Positions 8,946 to 17,536 of a DNA stretch of 35,740 nt are shown one piece after another; position 1 is the stretch's first letter; the number at the start of each line of letters is the position of its first letter. The DNA comes from Sulfurimonas sp. SAG-AH-194-L11 (lineage in GTDB: Bacteria > Campylobacterota > Campylobacteria > Campylobacterales > Sulfurimonadaceae). The translations under genes and the position numbers were made by a program. Below the pieces are notes generated by a model. That model worked only from the letters and a program-made list of their open reading frames with translations, made no database searches and was not told where the DNA came from. The stretch spans positions 1 through 35,740 of the forward strand of contig NZ_JAEMVB010000017.1 of the NCBI RefSeq assembly GCF_029215995.1. Direction: 5' to 3'.

Positions 8946-9563
8946 TTGTTTACAGGTCTAATCAGAGAAATCGCAAATGTAAAAAGCTTAATAGGTGCAA
9001 CTCTTAGTATCAAAGCACAGCTTAAAACATCACTTGGTGATAGCATCGCTATAAATGGTGCTTGTTTGACTGTTACATCTGTAAACGCAGATGGTTTTAG
9101 TGTTGAGCTCTCACCCGAGAGCCAAAAACATTTAGTTATGGATAACTATAAGGGTGAAGTGCATATTGAACCTGCTATGGCTATGGGTGATAGGTTTGAG
9201 GGACATATAGTTCAGGGACATGTTGATGCTATAGGAACTATAACTGACATAAAAAATCTTGGGAACTCTTATGATGTTTTTATCAAAGTAGATAAAAAAC
9301 ATATAGCTTTCATAGTTCCTAAAGGCTCTATCACTATAGATGGGGTAAGTCTTACTGTAAATGATGTCAATGCTAACACCTTTCGCCTTACTATCATTCC
9401 CCACACTATGAAAGAGACCCTTTTTAAACGCTATAAAAAGGGTACAAAGGTAAATGTAGAGACTGATATGTTCGCTCGATATGTTGCCCATATCATCAAA
9501 CACCAAACACAGACTGACTCGCTCTCATGGGCTGAAGTCGATGCTATGAATGCTTCTTTTTAA
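8946..9563 (+). CDS. ribE: Riboflavin synthase, alpha subunit
   Basis: The enzyme dismutates two 6,7-dimethyl-8-ribityllumazine molecules into riboflavin and a pyrimidinedione, the last step of riboflavin synthesis. The 205-residue protein consists of two similar lumazine-binding barrels. The first starts at the diagnostic MFTGLI and contains GACLTV. The second contains GHIVQGHVD and GVSLTVND, followed by IPHTMKETLF. A C-terminal trimerisation helix follows. The start codon is TTG at 8946, supported by AAAGGA just upstream and by the strict N-terminal MFTGLI. It lies 11 nt after the phosphodiesterase stop, so it is probably co-transcribed with it. The symbol ribE follows the E. coli-type usage for riboflavin synthase (also called ribC). 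Confidence 0.96.
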   Translation: MFTGLIREIANVKSLIGATLSIKAQLKTSLGDSIAINGACLTVTSVNADGFSVELSPESQKHLVMDNYKGEVHIEPAMAMGDRFEGHIVQGHVDAIGTITDIKNLGNSYDVFIKVDKKHIAFIVPKGSITIDGVSLTVNDVNANTFRLTIIPHTMKETLFKRYKKGTKVNVETDMFARYVAHIIKHQTQTDSLSWAEVDAMNASF

Positions 9564-9572
9564 AAGAAGCAT
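9550..9572 (+). terminator. Possible terminator after ribE
   Basis: ATGCTTCTTTT (9550-9560) and AAAAGAAGCAT (9562-9572) are exact complements around one base, giving a short A/T-rich hairpin that overlaps the ribE stop. A loosely T-rich stretch (ATTTTATTGCATTTT) follows, but there is no uninterrupted T run, so termination strength is doubtful. Confidence 0.4.
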
Positions 9573-9621
9573 AATTTTATTGCATTTTGTCATACTTTCT
9601 TAGATAAACTCAAAAAACTAC

Positions 9622-9627
9622 TATAAT
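9622..9627 (+). promoter_or_regulatory. Probable -10 element for recQ
   Basis: TATAAT lies 36 nt before the recQ ATG in an A/T-rich gap after the possible ribE hairpin. No clear -35 box is visible, which is usual for sigma70 promoters of Campylobacterota. Confidence 0.5.
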
Positions 9628-9663
9628 TATTTTGTTACATTAGGATACACAATCAAAAATCAA

Positions 9664-11427
9664 ATGCTAAAAGACATTTTCGGACATAACGGTTTTCGAC
9701 CGCTTCAAGAAGAGGGAGTTGATGCTATTCTCGCAGGACAAGACCTACTTATGATACTACCGACGGGTGGTGGAAAGTCTCTTGTTTTTCAACTTCCAAC
9801 TATGATGATGGAGGGAATTACTATAGTAGTTTCTCCTCTTATCGCCCTTATGCAAGATCAAGTAGCAGCCCTTCAAGCTCAAAAAATAAATGCTCAGATG
9901 ATAAGTTCTGCTCAAAGTTATGAAGAAGTTGATGACATAATGTATGCAGCTGTAAACGGTGACTTGAAGTTTTTATACCTCTCACCTGAACGCTTAAACA
10001 ATGGTCGTACCCTTGATTTTTTACACAATCTAAACATAAACTTTTTTGTAATCGATGAGGCACACTGTATAAGTCAATGGGGACATGAGTTTCGTGATGA
10101 TTACCGCTCTTTAGGGAACTTAAAAGCTAACTTTCCACACACAACTATAGCGGCGTTTACTGCGACTAGTACGGACAATGTAACAGAGGATATTATTCGT
10201 GAACTTAGAGTACAAGAACCTAAACTGCTCAAAGGGAGAGTCTTTAGAGAAAACATATTTATCTCCGCGGAGAGACGTATTAGTAACGGTCAAGCACAAC
10301 TTAAAAACTTTTTACTCCGTCATATTAACGAGTCTGGTATCATCTATGTAAGTTCACGTAAAAAGACAGAAGAACTTTCTAGTTTTCTTAACCAAAGTGG
10401 TTATAAATCGCTTCCTTACCATGCCGGACTTCCCCAACATGTACGTGAACAAAACTTTAAAATCTTTGTAAATGATAAAGTTGACATCATGGTAGCGACC
10501 ATCGCGTTTGGAATGGGAATAGATAAGAGTGACATCCGTTTTGTAGTACATATGAGCCTCCCAAAGTCTCAAGAGAACTACTACCAAGAGATAGGTCGAG
10601 CTGGGCGGGATGGCGATGATAGTGAAGTTCTTTTACTCTTTAATGCGGGCGATATTGTTCTTCATAAACGTTTTTTATCTGACATACAAAATGAGGAGTA
10701 TAAAACCCATCTAGAGACAAAAATCGACCAGATATATAAGTACTCAACGAGTGAGTTATGTTTTCATCAACAACTTGCTGAATACTTTGATGATACTCTT
10801 GACCCATGTAAAGATAGATGCGACAACTGTTTAAGTAGCGATGACAAACGCCAAGACATCACAAAAGAGGCACAGATGATACTCTCTGCCATTTATAAAA
10901 CTGAACAAGGCTTTGGAAAGAACTATGTTATAGATATTCTGCGTGGCTCATCAGAGCAAAAGCTTTTAGCAAATGGTGCGGATAAACTCTCCATGTATGG
11001 CATAGGTTTAGCTTTAAGTAAAAAAGAGTGGTTTGTTATAGTTGAGCGTTTACTAGAGTTAAAAATATTGACACTCGGTGATTTTAGTGTTTTAAAACTC
11101 ACAAGTGATGCTATAGAAGTTTTAAAGTCCTTAAAACTTGTAGATATTAAATCCTCGCGTTTAGTTATAAATATAAAAGAGAAAAAAGTAAAACAGGACA
11201 AAGAGTTTGACTATGATGAAGAACTTTTCGAGCAGCTTCGTACTAAACGCAGTGAACTTGCATCCGAGATGGGAGTGCCTGCCTACATCATTTTTAGTGA
11301 CAAAACACTCAAACACTTAGCGAATGACAAACCAAGTGATAAGATAAGTATGCTTGAAGTTAATGGAGTAGGGGCTAAAAAATATGAACAGTTTGGAGAA
11401 GAATTTTTATCTGTCATAAATGACTAA
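9664..11427 (+). CDS. recQ: ATP-dependent DNA helicase RecQ
   Basis: RecQ is a 3'-5' DNA helicase acting in recombination and replication-fork repair. The 587-residue protein has the complete bacterial layout. Helicase lobes carry Walker A PTGGGKS (33-39), the DEAH box (131-134), QWGHEFR aromatic-loop-type sequence, TATS, and motif VI QEIGRAGRDG. The zinc-binding cysteines C366, C382, C386 and C389 follow. Then come a winged-helix RQC region (about 400-500) and a C-terminal HRDC domain (about 515-587, with SDKTL and GVGAKKYEQFG). The start ATG at 9664 has only a weak, distant AGGA. The 3' end overlaps the opposite-strand methyltransferase gene by 4 nt. Confidence 0.96.
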   Translation: MLKDIFGHNGFRPLQEEGVDAILAGQDLLMILPTGGGKSLVFQLPTMMMEGITIVVSPLIALMQDQVAALQAQKINAQMISSAQSYEEVDDIMYAAVNGDLKFLYLSPERLNNGRTLDFLHNLNINFFVIDEAHCISQWGHEFRDDYRSLGNLKANFPHTTIAAFTATSTDNVTEDIIRELRVQEPKLLKGRVFRENIFISAERRISNGQAQLKNFLLRHINESGIIYVSSRKKTEELSSFLNQSGYKSLPYHAGLPQHVREQNFKIFVNDKVDIMVATIAFGMGIDKSDIRFVVHMSLPKSQENYYQEIGRAGRDGDDSEVLLLFNAGDIVLHKRFLSDIQNEEYKTHLETKIDQIYKYSTSELCFHQQLAEYFDDTLDPCKDRCDNCLSSDDKRQDITKEAQMILSAIYKTEQGFGKNYVIDILRGSSEQKLLANGADKLSMYGIGLALSKKEWFVIVERLLELKILTLGDFSVLKLTSDAIEVLKSLKLVDIKSSRLVINIKEKKVKQDKEFDYDEELFEQLRTKRSELASEMGVPAYIIFSDKTLKHLANDKPSDKISMLEVNGVGAKKYEQFGEEFLSVIND

Positions 11428-12185
11428 GCCTCGAGAGTATCTCTTAAAGATATTACATCAGGGTTGCATTTCATCTTATGTTCTACATCTACAAGTTTAA
11501 AGTTCTCTAAGCTTTTAAACGCCGCTAAGGTAGCTCCACGAAACTCTTTTCCTTCATTTAGATAGACTCTAAATCCATTCTCATAGAGTGCTATTCTTGT
11601 TTTGAGTGCTATGGAGTATGTTGTTAAAATGCCATCGACTCTCATAGCCTTTTTTATATCTTTAAAGTACTCTTTTGTCCAAAGAGAAGGGTTTGAGCTT
11701 GGGGAAAAAGCATCTTGATAGACTATGTCGAATTTCTTCTCAAAGGTTTTCACATACTCTCTTGCATCTCCTAAAAAAATCTCTATATAAATATGCTCAT
11801 CTTCATACAGACCCTCTCTACTCAAAGCAACAATAATCTCTTTAAAATCTTTAAATTCTTGAGGATATGTGAAGTTCTCTAAAGAGTGAACAAGGGTGGT
11901 GTCTAACTCAGGGGAGTAAATATGTAGTTTTGTTTGTGGTCGATTTTGTTTGTAGTACAGAAGTGTTGCTAAGGTATTAAACCCTAAACCATAACAGATA
12001 TCTAAGATATATACTTCAGGCTTTTTTACAATACTAAACGCGGGGATGACATGCTTGAGTAAAGATTCATTAAGTGCTCCATCTTTTGTGGAGTGATAAT
12101 GCTCCCCATACTCAGTTGAGTATGCTGTATAGGAGCCATCTTCACTTAATATCTCTTTATGCTTATCGCTATTAAATTCTTTCAC
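11424..12185 (-). CDS. MnmC-type (MnmC2) tRNA aminomethyluridine methyltransferase, stand-alone
   Basis: This 253-residue protein resembles the SAM-dependent methyltransferase half of MnmC, which converts 5-aminomethyl(-2-thio)uridine in the wobble position to the 5-methylaminomethyl form. Seen in the sequence are a SAM-binding motif I (ILDICYGLGFNTLAT, around residues 60-74), an acidic residue ending the next strand region, an LGDAREYV segment, the catalytic-type QDAFSPSSNPSLWT motif, and a final segment with RGATLAAFKS. The FAD oxidoreductase half of bifunctional MnmC is absent. The start appears to be GTG at 12185, 10 nt after the luxS stop, so luxS and this gene form an operon. MnmG, which makes the upstream modification, is encoded elsewhere in the window. 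Family assignment is firm; the exact tRNA substrate is inferred. Confidence 0.82.
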   Translation of the reverse strand: MKEFNSDKHKEILSEDGSYTAYSTEYGEHYHSTKDGALNESLLKHVIPAFSIVKKPEVYILDICYGLGFNTLATLLYYKQNRPQTKLHIYSPELDTTLVHSLENFTYPQEFKDFKEIIVALSREGLYEDEHIYIEIFLGDAREYVKTFEKKFDIVYQDAFSPSSNPSLWTKEYFKDIKKAMRVDGILTTYSIALKTRIALYENGFRVYLNEGKEFRGATLAAFKSLENFKLVDVEHKMKCNPDVISLRDTLEA

Positions 12186-12195
12186 TCAGATAAAA

Positions 12196-12711
12196 CTAGC
12201 CGTTTATCTCTTTGAGTTTTTTCTTAGATAGTTGTAGTTTTTCGTTATCCATGATGCCTATCTTCTCAGCCAAAATATCTTTAGCAATTTTTTTAGCATT
12301 TTTAAGCGAGTGCATCTTGTATGTACCACACTGGTAGATGTTTAACTCTGGAATATCAGCTTCACTTTTCACTTCTAAAACATCAGCCATAGCTTTCTTC
12401 CAAGCTTTTGCAACTTTTTTTTCTGATGGCTTTCCAAGAACTGACATATAAAAACCAGTACGACAACCCATAGGAGAAAGATCGATAATCTCTACTTTTT
12501 TAGAGTTTAAATGATTACGCATAAAGCCTGCAAAAAGGTGCTCTAATGTGTGGATTCCGCGTCCGTCCATTTTAGCAACATTTGGAACATAAAAACGCAG
12601 GTCATAAACAGTGATATCATCACCTGATGGAGATTTCATTCCTTTTGCACGGCGAACTGCCGGTGCTGGCATTATTGTGTGGTCTACTGTAAAAGAGTCT
12701 AGTAATGGCAT
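12196..12711 (-). CDS. luxS: S-ribosylhomocysteine lyase LuxS
   Basis: LuxS cleaves S-ribosylhomocysteine to homocysteine and 4,5-dihydroxy-2,3-pentanedione, the autoinducer-2 precursor, as part of the activated methyl cycle. The 171-residue protein shows the metal ligands H54 and H58 in the HTLEH motif and C128 in YQCGT, and the catalytic C83 in [10 protein letters not shown]. It is a normal-length cytoplasmic enzyme. AAGGAA lies at good distance before the ATG, and TATAAT on the minus strand (12739-12744) is a likely -10. The MnmC-type methyltransferase gene follows 10 nt downstream. Confidence 0.97.
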   Translation of the reverse strand: MPLLDSFTVDHTIMPAPAVRRAKGMKSPSGDDITVYDLRFYVPNVAKMDGRGIHTLEHLFAGFMRNHLNSKKVEIIDLSPMGCRTGFYMSVLGKPSEKKVAKAWKKAMADVLEVKSEADIPELNIYQCGTYKMHSLKNAKKIAKDILAEKIGIMDNEKLQLSKKKLKEING

Positions 12712-12738
12712 AAAAGTTCCTTGTTTTATTTAGTAAGT

Positions 12739-12744
12739 ATTATA
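12739..12744 (-). promoter_or_regulatory. Probable -10 element for luxS operon
   Basis: Minus-strand TATAAT about 28 nt before the luxS ATG, in the 95-nt gap shared with the divergent alcohol dehydrogenase gene. Confidence 0.5.
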
Positions 12745-12806
12745 TCCTCTTTTAATTTAATGGTGCTTTACCTACAATACTAACTACAAAAGCAGAGGAT
12801 ATACAG

Positions 12807-13952
12807 ATGAAAGATTTTACTTACTACAACCCTACAAAAATAGAGTTTGGTCTAAGCAAAGAAAAAGAGATTGGTCGTTATATAAAAGAGGCTGGAATCA
12901 GTAAAGTACTTTTTGTTTATGGTATGGGTAGCATTAAAAAGAGTGGTTTATATGATGAAATCATTCTCTCTTTAAACAAATATGGTATTAGTTATGAAGA
13001 GCTAAACAAGGTTGTTAGCAACCCTCTTTTATCCCGTGTAAATGATGGTATACAACTCGCACGAAGGACAAAAGTTCAAGCCATTTTAGGAGTAGGCGGT
13101 GGCTCAGTCGCTGACACCATTAAAGCCATCGCAGTTGGTGTGAAGTATGAGGGTGATGTCTGGGATTTTTTCACACATAAAGCTCTTATAAAAGAGGCAC
13201 TACCCATTTTTACAGTCATGACTTTAGCGGCAACTGCAAGTGAGATGAATGGAAACTCTGTTATCACTCACGATGAGACAAAAGAGAAGTTCTCTATAGC
13301 CTCTGTTTTAGTGAACCCTGTAGTTTCTGTCATAAACCCTGAGCTCATGGCTTCAGTCTCTTCAGATTACCTCTCCTACTCAGCAGTAGATGCTATTGCC
13401 CATGTTATAGAGGTATATTTTACCGCTACTTATCATAGTGACTTTAACTCACGACTTGTTGAGTCTATCATAAAGTCTATAATGAGCACAACTGAAATTT
13501 TACTAAAAAATCCTAGTGATTATGATGCTAGAGGAGAGTTTGCTTGGATAGCAACTCAGGCTTTAAATGGTCTTACACCAGCGGGAACTGAGGGTGGAAG
13601 TTTTCCTAACCATATGATAGAGCATGCACTCTCTGCTCTTTATAATGTCCCTCATGGAGCAGGGCTCTCTGTTGTTATTCCAGCATGGATGAAATGGTAT
13701 AAAGATAAAAATATTCCACAGTTTGAGCGATTTGCAAAAGAGGTGTTTGGATTAAAAAGTGCAGAGGAAGGTATTTATGCTCTTGAAGCATGGTTTGCAA
13801 AAATTGGATCTCCCATCACTTTAGAGGGCTTAAACATTCCAAAAAGTGATATTCCTGCTATTGCAAAAAATGCTTATGTCATCGCAAAAACTTGGGGGTA
13901 TAACAAAGAGAACTCTCTTGATAACATTATAGAGGTACTTCAAAAAGCCTAA
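12807..13952 (+). CDS. Iron-type (group III) alcohol dehydrogenase, YqhD/BdhA-like
   Basis: This 381-residue cytoplasmic NAD(P)H-dependent enzyme would interconvert aldehydes or ketones and alcohols. The N-terminal Rossmann-like domain contains GMGSIKKSG and the GGGS dinucleotide-binding loop (97-100). The C-terminal helical domain carries the metal-ligand set expected for the family: D195 and H199 in DAIAHVIE, H269 in NHMIEH and H283 in VPHGAG. The 14-residue spacing of the last two matches E. coli YqhD. The overall resemblance is to YqhD and butanol dehydrogenases, so a broad aldehyde reductase role is most likely; the physiological substrate is unknown. AGAGG lies before the ATG. It is monocistronic and divergent from luxS. 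Only 4 nt separate its stop from the stop of the convergent HAD gene. Confidence 0.9.
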   Translation: MKDFTYYNPTKIEFGLSKEKEIGRYIKEAGISKVLFVYGMGSIKKSGLYDEIILSLNKYGISYEELNKVVSNPLLSRVNDGIQLARRTKVQAILGVGGGSVADTIKAIAVGVKYEGDVWDFFTHKALIKEALPIFTVMTLAATASEMNGNSVITHDETKEKFSIASVLVNPVVSVINPELMASVSSDYLSYSAVDAIAHVIEVYFTATYHSDFNSRLVESIIKSIMSTTEILLKNPSDYDARGEFAWIATQALNGLTPAGTEGGSFPNHMIEHALSALYNVPHGAGLSVVIPAWMKWYKDKNIPQFERFAKEVFGLKSAEEGIYALEAWFAKIGSPITLEGLNIPKSDIPAIAKNAYVIAKTWGYNKENSLDNIIEVLQKA

Positions 13953-13956
13953 AAGA

Positions 13957-14601
13957 TTATCTCTTTAGCTTTTTTTCTTCTAAATATTTGACAGCTTTAA
14001 GTGCATCTGAGACAAGAACATCTGTATGTTCTTCTAGTGTGCTTTGAGTACCATAACCACATAAGACACCTATAGAGTTCACCTCTGCATTTTTTGCACT
14101 TATAAGGTCAAGTTTTGTGTCACCTATCATCCAAATCTCTTTGCCCTTTATGTCAAAACTCTCTAAAGCTTTAAGTATAGGCTCTGCATGTGGTTTTGGG
14201 TTCTCAACATGTTCTCGCCCTATAAGCACTTCAAAATAATCCATAAGTTCAAAATGTTCCATTATGACCTGAGAATACTTTCCAGTTTTTGTTGTCACAA
14301 TACCTAACTCAGCTATCTCCCTTGCAAGAATAACTGCCTCTTTAGCATTTTGAAGTAATTCGGTCTTCTCACATGAGATAACTCTATAGTACTCTTTATA
14401 TGTAAGAACAATTTTCTCAATTAGCTCTTCTTTAACACCTAACTCTGTGTACATAACTTCAAGAGGATAACCTATGAGTGCTTTTATCTCTTCATCACTC
14501 GGATGTTTGAGTTTATAAACATCAAAAGAGTGGTGAAAACCCTCTAGTATTGCCTCTGTTGAGTCTATTAGTGTTCCATCTAAATCAAATAAAATTATCA
14601 T
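13957..14601 (-). CDS. HAD-superfamily phosphatase, phosphoglycolate-phosphatase-like
   Basis: This roughly 214-residue HAD hydrolase has motif I DLDGTLIDS (nucleophile and acid aspartates), a helical cap, motif II TTKTG, motif III lysine in NPKPHAEP and motif IV GDTKLDLISA. Cap size and motif set fit the Gph/PGP or pyrophosphatase PpaX type. The substrate cannot be fixed from sequence; 2-phosphoglycolate is plausible for a CO2-fixing organism. I place the start at the ATG at 14601, which overlaps the upstream stop as TAATG and has GGGA upstream; an in-frame ATG at 14616 would add five residues. It is the third gene of the DUF945-like > peptide-binding protein > HAD operon. Confidence 0.85.
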   Translation of the reverse strand: MIILFDLDGTLIDSTEAILEGFHHSFDVYKLKHPSDEEIKALIGYPLEVMYTELGVKEELIEKIVLTYKEYYRVISCEKTELLQNAKEAVILAREIAELGIVTTKTGKYSQVIMEHFELMDYFEVLIGREHVENPKPHAEPILKALESFDIKGKEIWMIGDTKLDLISAKNAEVNSIGVLCGYGTQSTLEEHTDVLVSDALKAVKYLEEKKLKR

Positions 14602-16103
14602 TATTCTTTTTCCCATTGTATATAGTTATGCCAAATTCCACCAAGTGCAGGTGTGACATTTTTTACTCGTTTATCTACCGCAGTTATAGAGTTTGGGATG
14701 AATAAAAAAAGATAGGGATTATCATCCACTATGATTTTAAACATCTCTCTCCATTTGATGCCAAGTGCTTCTCTATTTATGATACTTTGTGATTCTTCTA
14801 TCATTTTATTTATCTTAGGGTTGTTATAGCCTACGAGGTTAAACCCACCTTTTTTATCACTATCTGTATGCCAAAAAAGATAGGGGTCTGGCGTTGGCGA
14901 GAGACCCCATCCAAGAAGGACACTATCAAACTCATGAGGAAAAACTACCATATTTAAAAATGCTTGCCACTCCATCACTCGTAAGGTCACTATAACTCCT
15001 GCTTTTTTAAGTTGATGTTGGAGAATTTGTGCTGCATACGGTCGGATAGGACTAGAGTTTGAAGTAACTATCTCAAACTCAAATGGATTCTCTTCATCAT
15101 AGCCTGCAACTTTGAGTAACTCTTTTGCTTTTTGTATATCTGTAGTTGGAACTTTTACATCTTCATTAAACGCCAAAGTACCTGGTAAAAATGGTCCACT
15201 ACATACTTTTGCATGTTTAAAGTAAAGGATGTCTACAAGCTCTTGTCTATCTATAGCAAGAGAGAGAGCCTCACGGACCTTAGGGTTTTTAAACTTATCT
15301 AAACGCAGGTTAAACCCAAGATAAGTGTAAGAGAGGCTAATCTTCTCATAGATGTTAAACTTAGCAAAAAACTCATCACTTAGCTGTCTCTCATAAGCCA
15401 TCGGTTCTATACTCCCTAGGTCTAACTGACTCGACTTTAACATCAAAAAGCGTGTCATCGGGTCAGCTATAACATGAAAACTTATCTTATCAATTTTTGG
15501 ACGACCTAAAAAGTACTCATCAAATGCAACAAGCACTATGTTTTTAGAAAACTCTAGCTGTTCTAGTCTGTATGCCCCTGTTCCTATGGGTGCTGTGTTA
15601 AACTTTGCACTCATTAAGTTCTCTTCATCTTTTAAGATATGCTCAGGAAGTATACCCATCATCCAAGTCTCTAAAGCTTTAAAATAAGCCTGTTTATATC
15701 TAACTTCTAGAGTAAATTTATCTAAAATTTTTACACTTTTCACAAAACGAAAACCTGCACTATATGGAGAAGAGATTTTATCTGAGATGAGTGTTTGGTA
15801 TGTAAAGAGAACATCTTTTGCACTAAAGTCAGCCCCATCATGCCACTTTACATTCTCTCTGAGCTCAAAAATGAGTGTTTTATCATCTTTAAAGTAGAAC
15901 TTCTTTGCTAAATCACCTATGATTTCTTTAGAATCTTTGTCAAACTTCACAAGTCCATTAAACAAAAATCCTGCTATCTCCGATGAAGAGGAGTCTGTTG
16001 CCAGAATAGGATTAAGTCTCGCAGGGTTTGTCGAAGTTGCTAGATGTAGTGTAGATGCAAAAAGATTCCAACTCAGTAACACAAATATAAAAAATCTCAT
16101 CAT
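14601..16103 (-). CDS. Peptide/oligopeptide ABC transporter substrate-binding protein (SBP family 5)
   Basis: This 500-residue protein has a signal peptide (residues 1-17, no lipobox) and the family 5 extracellular binding fold. Seen are LNPILATDSSSSE, a KWHDGADFSAKDVLFTY-type block, GTGAYRL, an NPKVREALSLAIDRQ block, FDSVLLGWG, and C-terminal strands around NPYLFLFIPN. Family members bind peptides, nickel chelates or sugars in the periplasm. No permease or ATPase gene of a Dpp/Opp system is present in the window, so this is an orphan binding protein whose ligand is unknown. Its start overlaps the stop of the DUF945-like gene (TAATG), and its stop overlaps the start of the HAD gene in the same way, so the three genes form a tightly coupled operon. 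Confidence 0.88.
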   Translation of the reverse strand: MMRFFIFVLLSWNLFASTLHLATSTNPARLNPILATDSSSSEIAGFLFNGLVKFDKDSKEIIGDLAKKFYFKDDKTLIFELRENVKWHDGADFSAKDVLFTYQTLISDKISSPYSAGFRFVKSVKILDKFTLEVRYKQAYFKALETWMMGILPEHILKDEENLMSAKFNTAPIGTGAYRLEQLEFSKNIVLVAFDEYFLGRPKIDKISFHVIADPMTRFLMLKSSQLDLGSIEPMAYERQLSDEFFAKFNIYEKISLSYTYLGFNLRLDKFKNPKVREALSLAIDRQELVDILYFKHAKVCSGPFLPGTLAFNEDVKVPTTDIQKAKELLKVAGYDEENPFEFEIVTSNSSPIRPYAAQILQHQLKKAGVIVTLRVMEWQAFLNMVVFPHEFDSVLLGWGLSPTPDPYLFWHTDSDKKGGFNLVGYNNPKINKMIEESQSIINREALGIKWREMFKIIVDDNPYLFLFIPNSITAVDKRVKNVTPALGGIWHNYIQWEKE

Positions 16104-17479
16104 TAATTTATGCTCTTAGCATTTATACTTGCCTTAGTATCCACAAATTTTACTACAAAAATATAATCATCTCCATCCTCTTTTTCATAAGCTTTCAAAC
16201 GTGTGAACATTTTATTTGTATTTTGAAGTTTAGTATATAACTCTTTTGAGATTCTAAGCTCACTCTCTAAAGAGATATTTGGTATTGCTAAGAAAGGTGA
16301 AACTTTCATTTTATGAGCTAATTCTTTATCCTCTTTAATTGTTACATTAGACTTAATACTAAAACCCTTTATCTTTTTACTCGTTTTATCAGAAAATTCA
16401 TCTATAGAAAAGTTTGCTATTTCTAAGACTGTCCCCTTACTTAAAAGATTTATAAGATTTGTTTGAAGTGCTACATTAGATTTTGGATTCATCATGCTAT
16501 TACTTTGAGAGAGTAGTTCTGTAAGCTTTAAGTACTCTTTTTTATCAAGACCACTCATTGCTATATCAAAGTTAAATTTTTCTATATTTAATGTTGAGGA
16601 TTTAGAGCTAAAGTTAAAACTTTTTATCGATGTTTTAGAGTTAAGTTGTGTACTATCGCCTTGGTCATTTGACGAGGCATTTGCTCTTAATTGTTCTATA
16701 CTAATATTTACATCATCCCCTGTCCCTTTTAATGTAAGAAACATTGTGTCTAAATCTACACTTGTTAAGCATGTATTTATAGATTCAAAATTACTACTGC
16801 TTTTTAGCTTATTCAACACAATTTTTAGACTTTTCTCTTTTTGCAGTAGTTCAAAATGTAGCTCTTTAATTTTTGAGCTTAACTCATTTGGTGCTAAAAG
16901 TACTCCATTTCCTGAAAACTTAGCACCATCTAATGATATCTTTAACTCAGTACCATCGCTTAAAGCTATATGCTCCTTGATATCTTTAATGTAGCCCTTA
17001 AAGTCTGAATTTAACAAGTTATATTTTATATGATAGAGTATACCTTTTGATGCTAAAAAGTTTTTGAGATTTTTATAAACATTTATATCATCTTTTTGAA
17101 GTTCTTCACTCATCTTTTGTGAGAGTTGCATAGGGTATATCTCTATCTCAAAAGCCTTAGCAAAGGGAAGATTTGAGTACTTAATATCTGTACCTATGAG
17201 TATCCCCTCAAGCATTGCATTTACATAAGGAGGTATCTGTTTATCTGAGTATTGACTTAGATAGTTTAAAAAGCTTTGTGAATCTTTGAGTATAAACTCA
17301 AGATGTCTTGAAGTATTAAGGTAGCTTACTCTACTCTCATCTTTTAGAGTTTCTAAGCCAAAGGAGTCTAGTTCAGTAAGTCTTTCATCTATACTATTTT
17401 GTATAAAAGTATTCCCAATGGTGGGGAGTGATACGATAATAAGTAGTAAAATAACTACTGCAAGAATACTTTTTTTCAT
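16103..17479 (-). CDS. Membrane-anchored periplasmic protein, DUF945 (YdgA)-like
   Basis: This 458-residue protein has one N-terminal transmembrane anchor (residues 4-22, KKSILAVVILLLIIVSL). The rest is a long hydrophilic periplasmic region of alternating beta strands and helices with many Ser, Lys and Asn. The architecture and the repeated strand pattern resemble the DUF945/YdgA family of Gram-negative inner-membrane-anchored proteins, whose function is not established. I see no catalytic motif. AAAGG precedes the ATG, and TATAAT on the minus strand (17512-17517) is a likely -10, so this gene heads the operon that continues with the peptide-binding protein and HAD phosphatase genes. Confidence 0.65.
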   Translation of the reverse strand: MKKSILAVVILLLIIVSLPTIGNTFIQNSIDERLTELDSFGLETLKDESRVSYLNTSRHLEFILKDSQSFLNYLSQYSDKQIPPYVNAMLEGILIGTDIKYSNLPFAKAFEIEIYPMQLSQKMSEELQKDDINVYKNLKNFLASKGILYHIKYNLLNSDFKGYIKDIKEHIALSDGTELKISLDGAKFSGNGVLLAPNELSSKIKELHFELLQKEKSLKIVLNKLKSSSNFESINTCLTSVDLDTMFLTLKGTGDDVNISIEQLRANASSNDQGDSTQLNSKTSIKSFNFSSKSSTLNIEKFNFDIAMSGLDKKEYLKLTELLSQSNSMMNPKSNVALQTNLINLLSKGTVLEIANFSIDEFSDKTSKKIKGFSIKSNVTIKEDKELAHKMKVSPFLAIPNISLESELRISKELYTKLQNTNKMFTRLKAYEKEDGDDYIFVVKFVDTKASINAKSIN

Positions 17480-17511
17480 GATAATACCTTTAGCTTACAT
17501 TTGTTAAAGAT

Positions 17512-17517
17512 ATTATA
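17512..17517 (-). promoter_or_regulatory. Probable -10 element of the DUF945-like/SBP/HAD operon
   Basis: Minus-strand TATAAT about 33 nt before the first ATG, in the 57-nt gap after the carbonic anhydrase gene. Confidence 0.45.
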
Positions 17518-17536
17518 GTTAAATAGGATTAACTAC

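Noticed and set aside
9132..9506. Minus-strand open frame of 124 codons inside ribE
   Set aside because: It lies wholly antisense to a clearly conserved riboflavin synthase gene and has no recognisable protein features.
14602..14616. Upstream ATG of the HAD phosphatase
   Set aside because: The ATG at 14601 forms a TAATG junction like those of its operon neighbours and starts directly at the HAD core strand.
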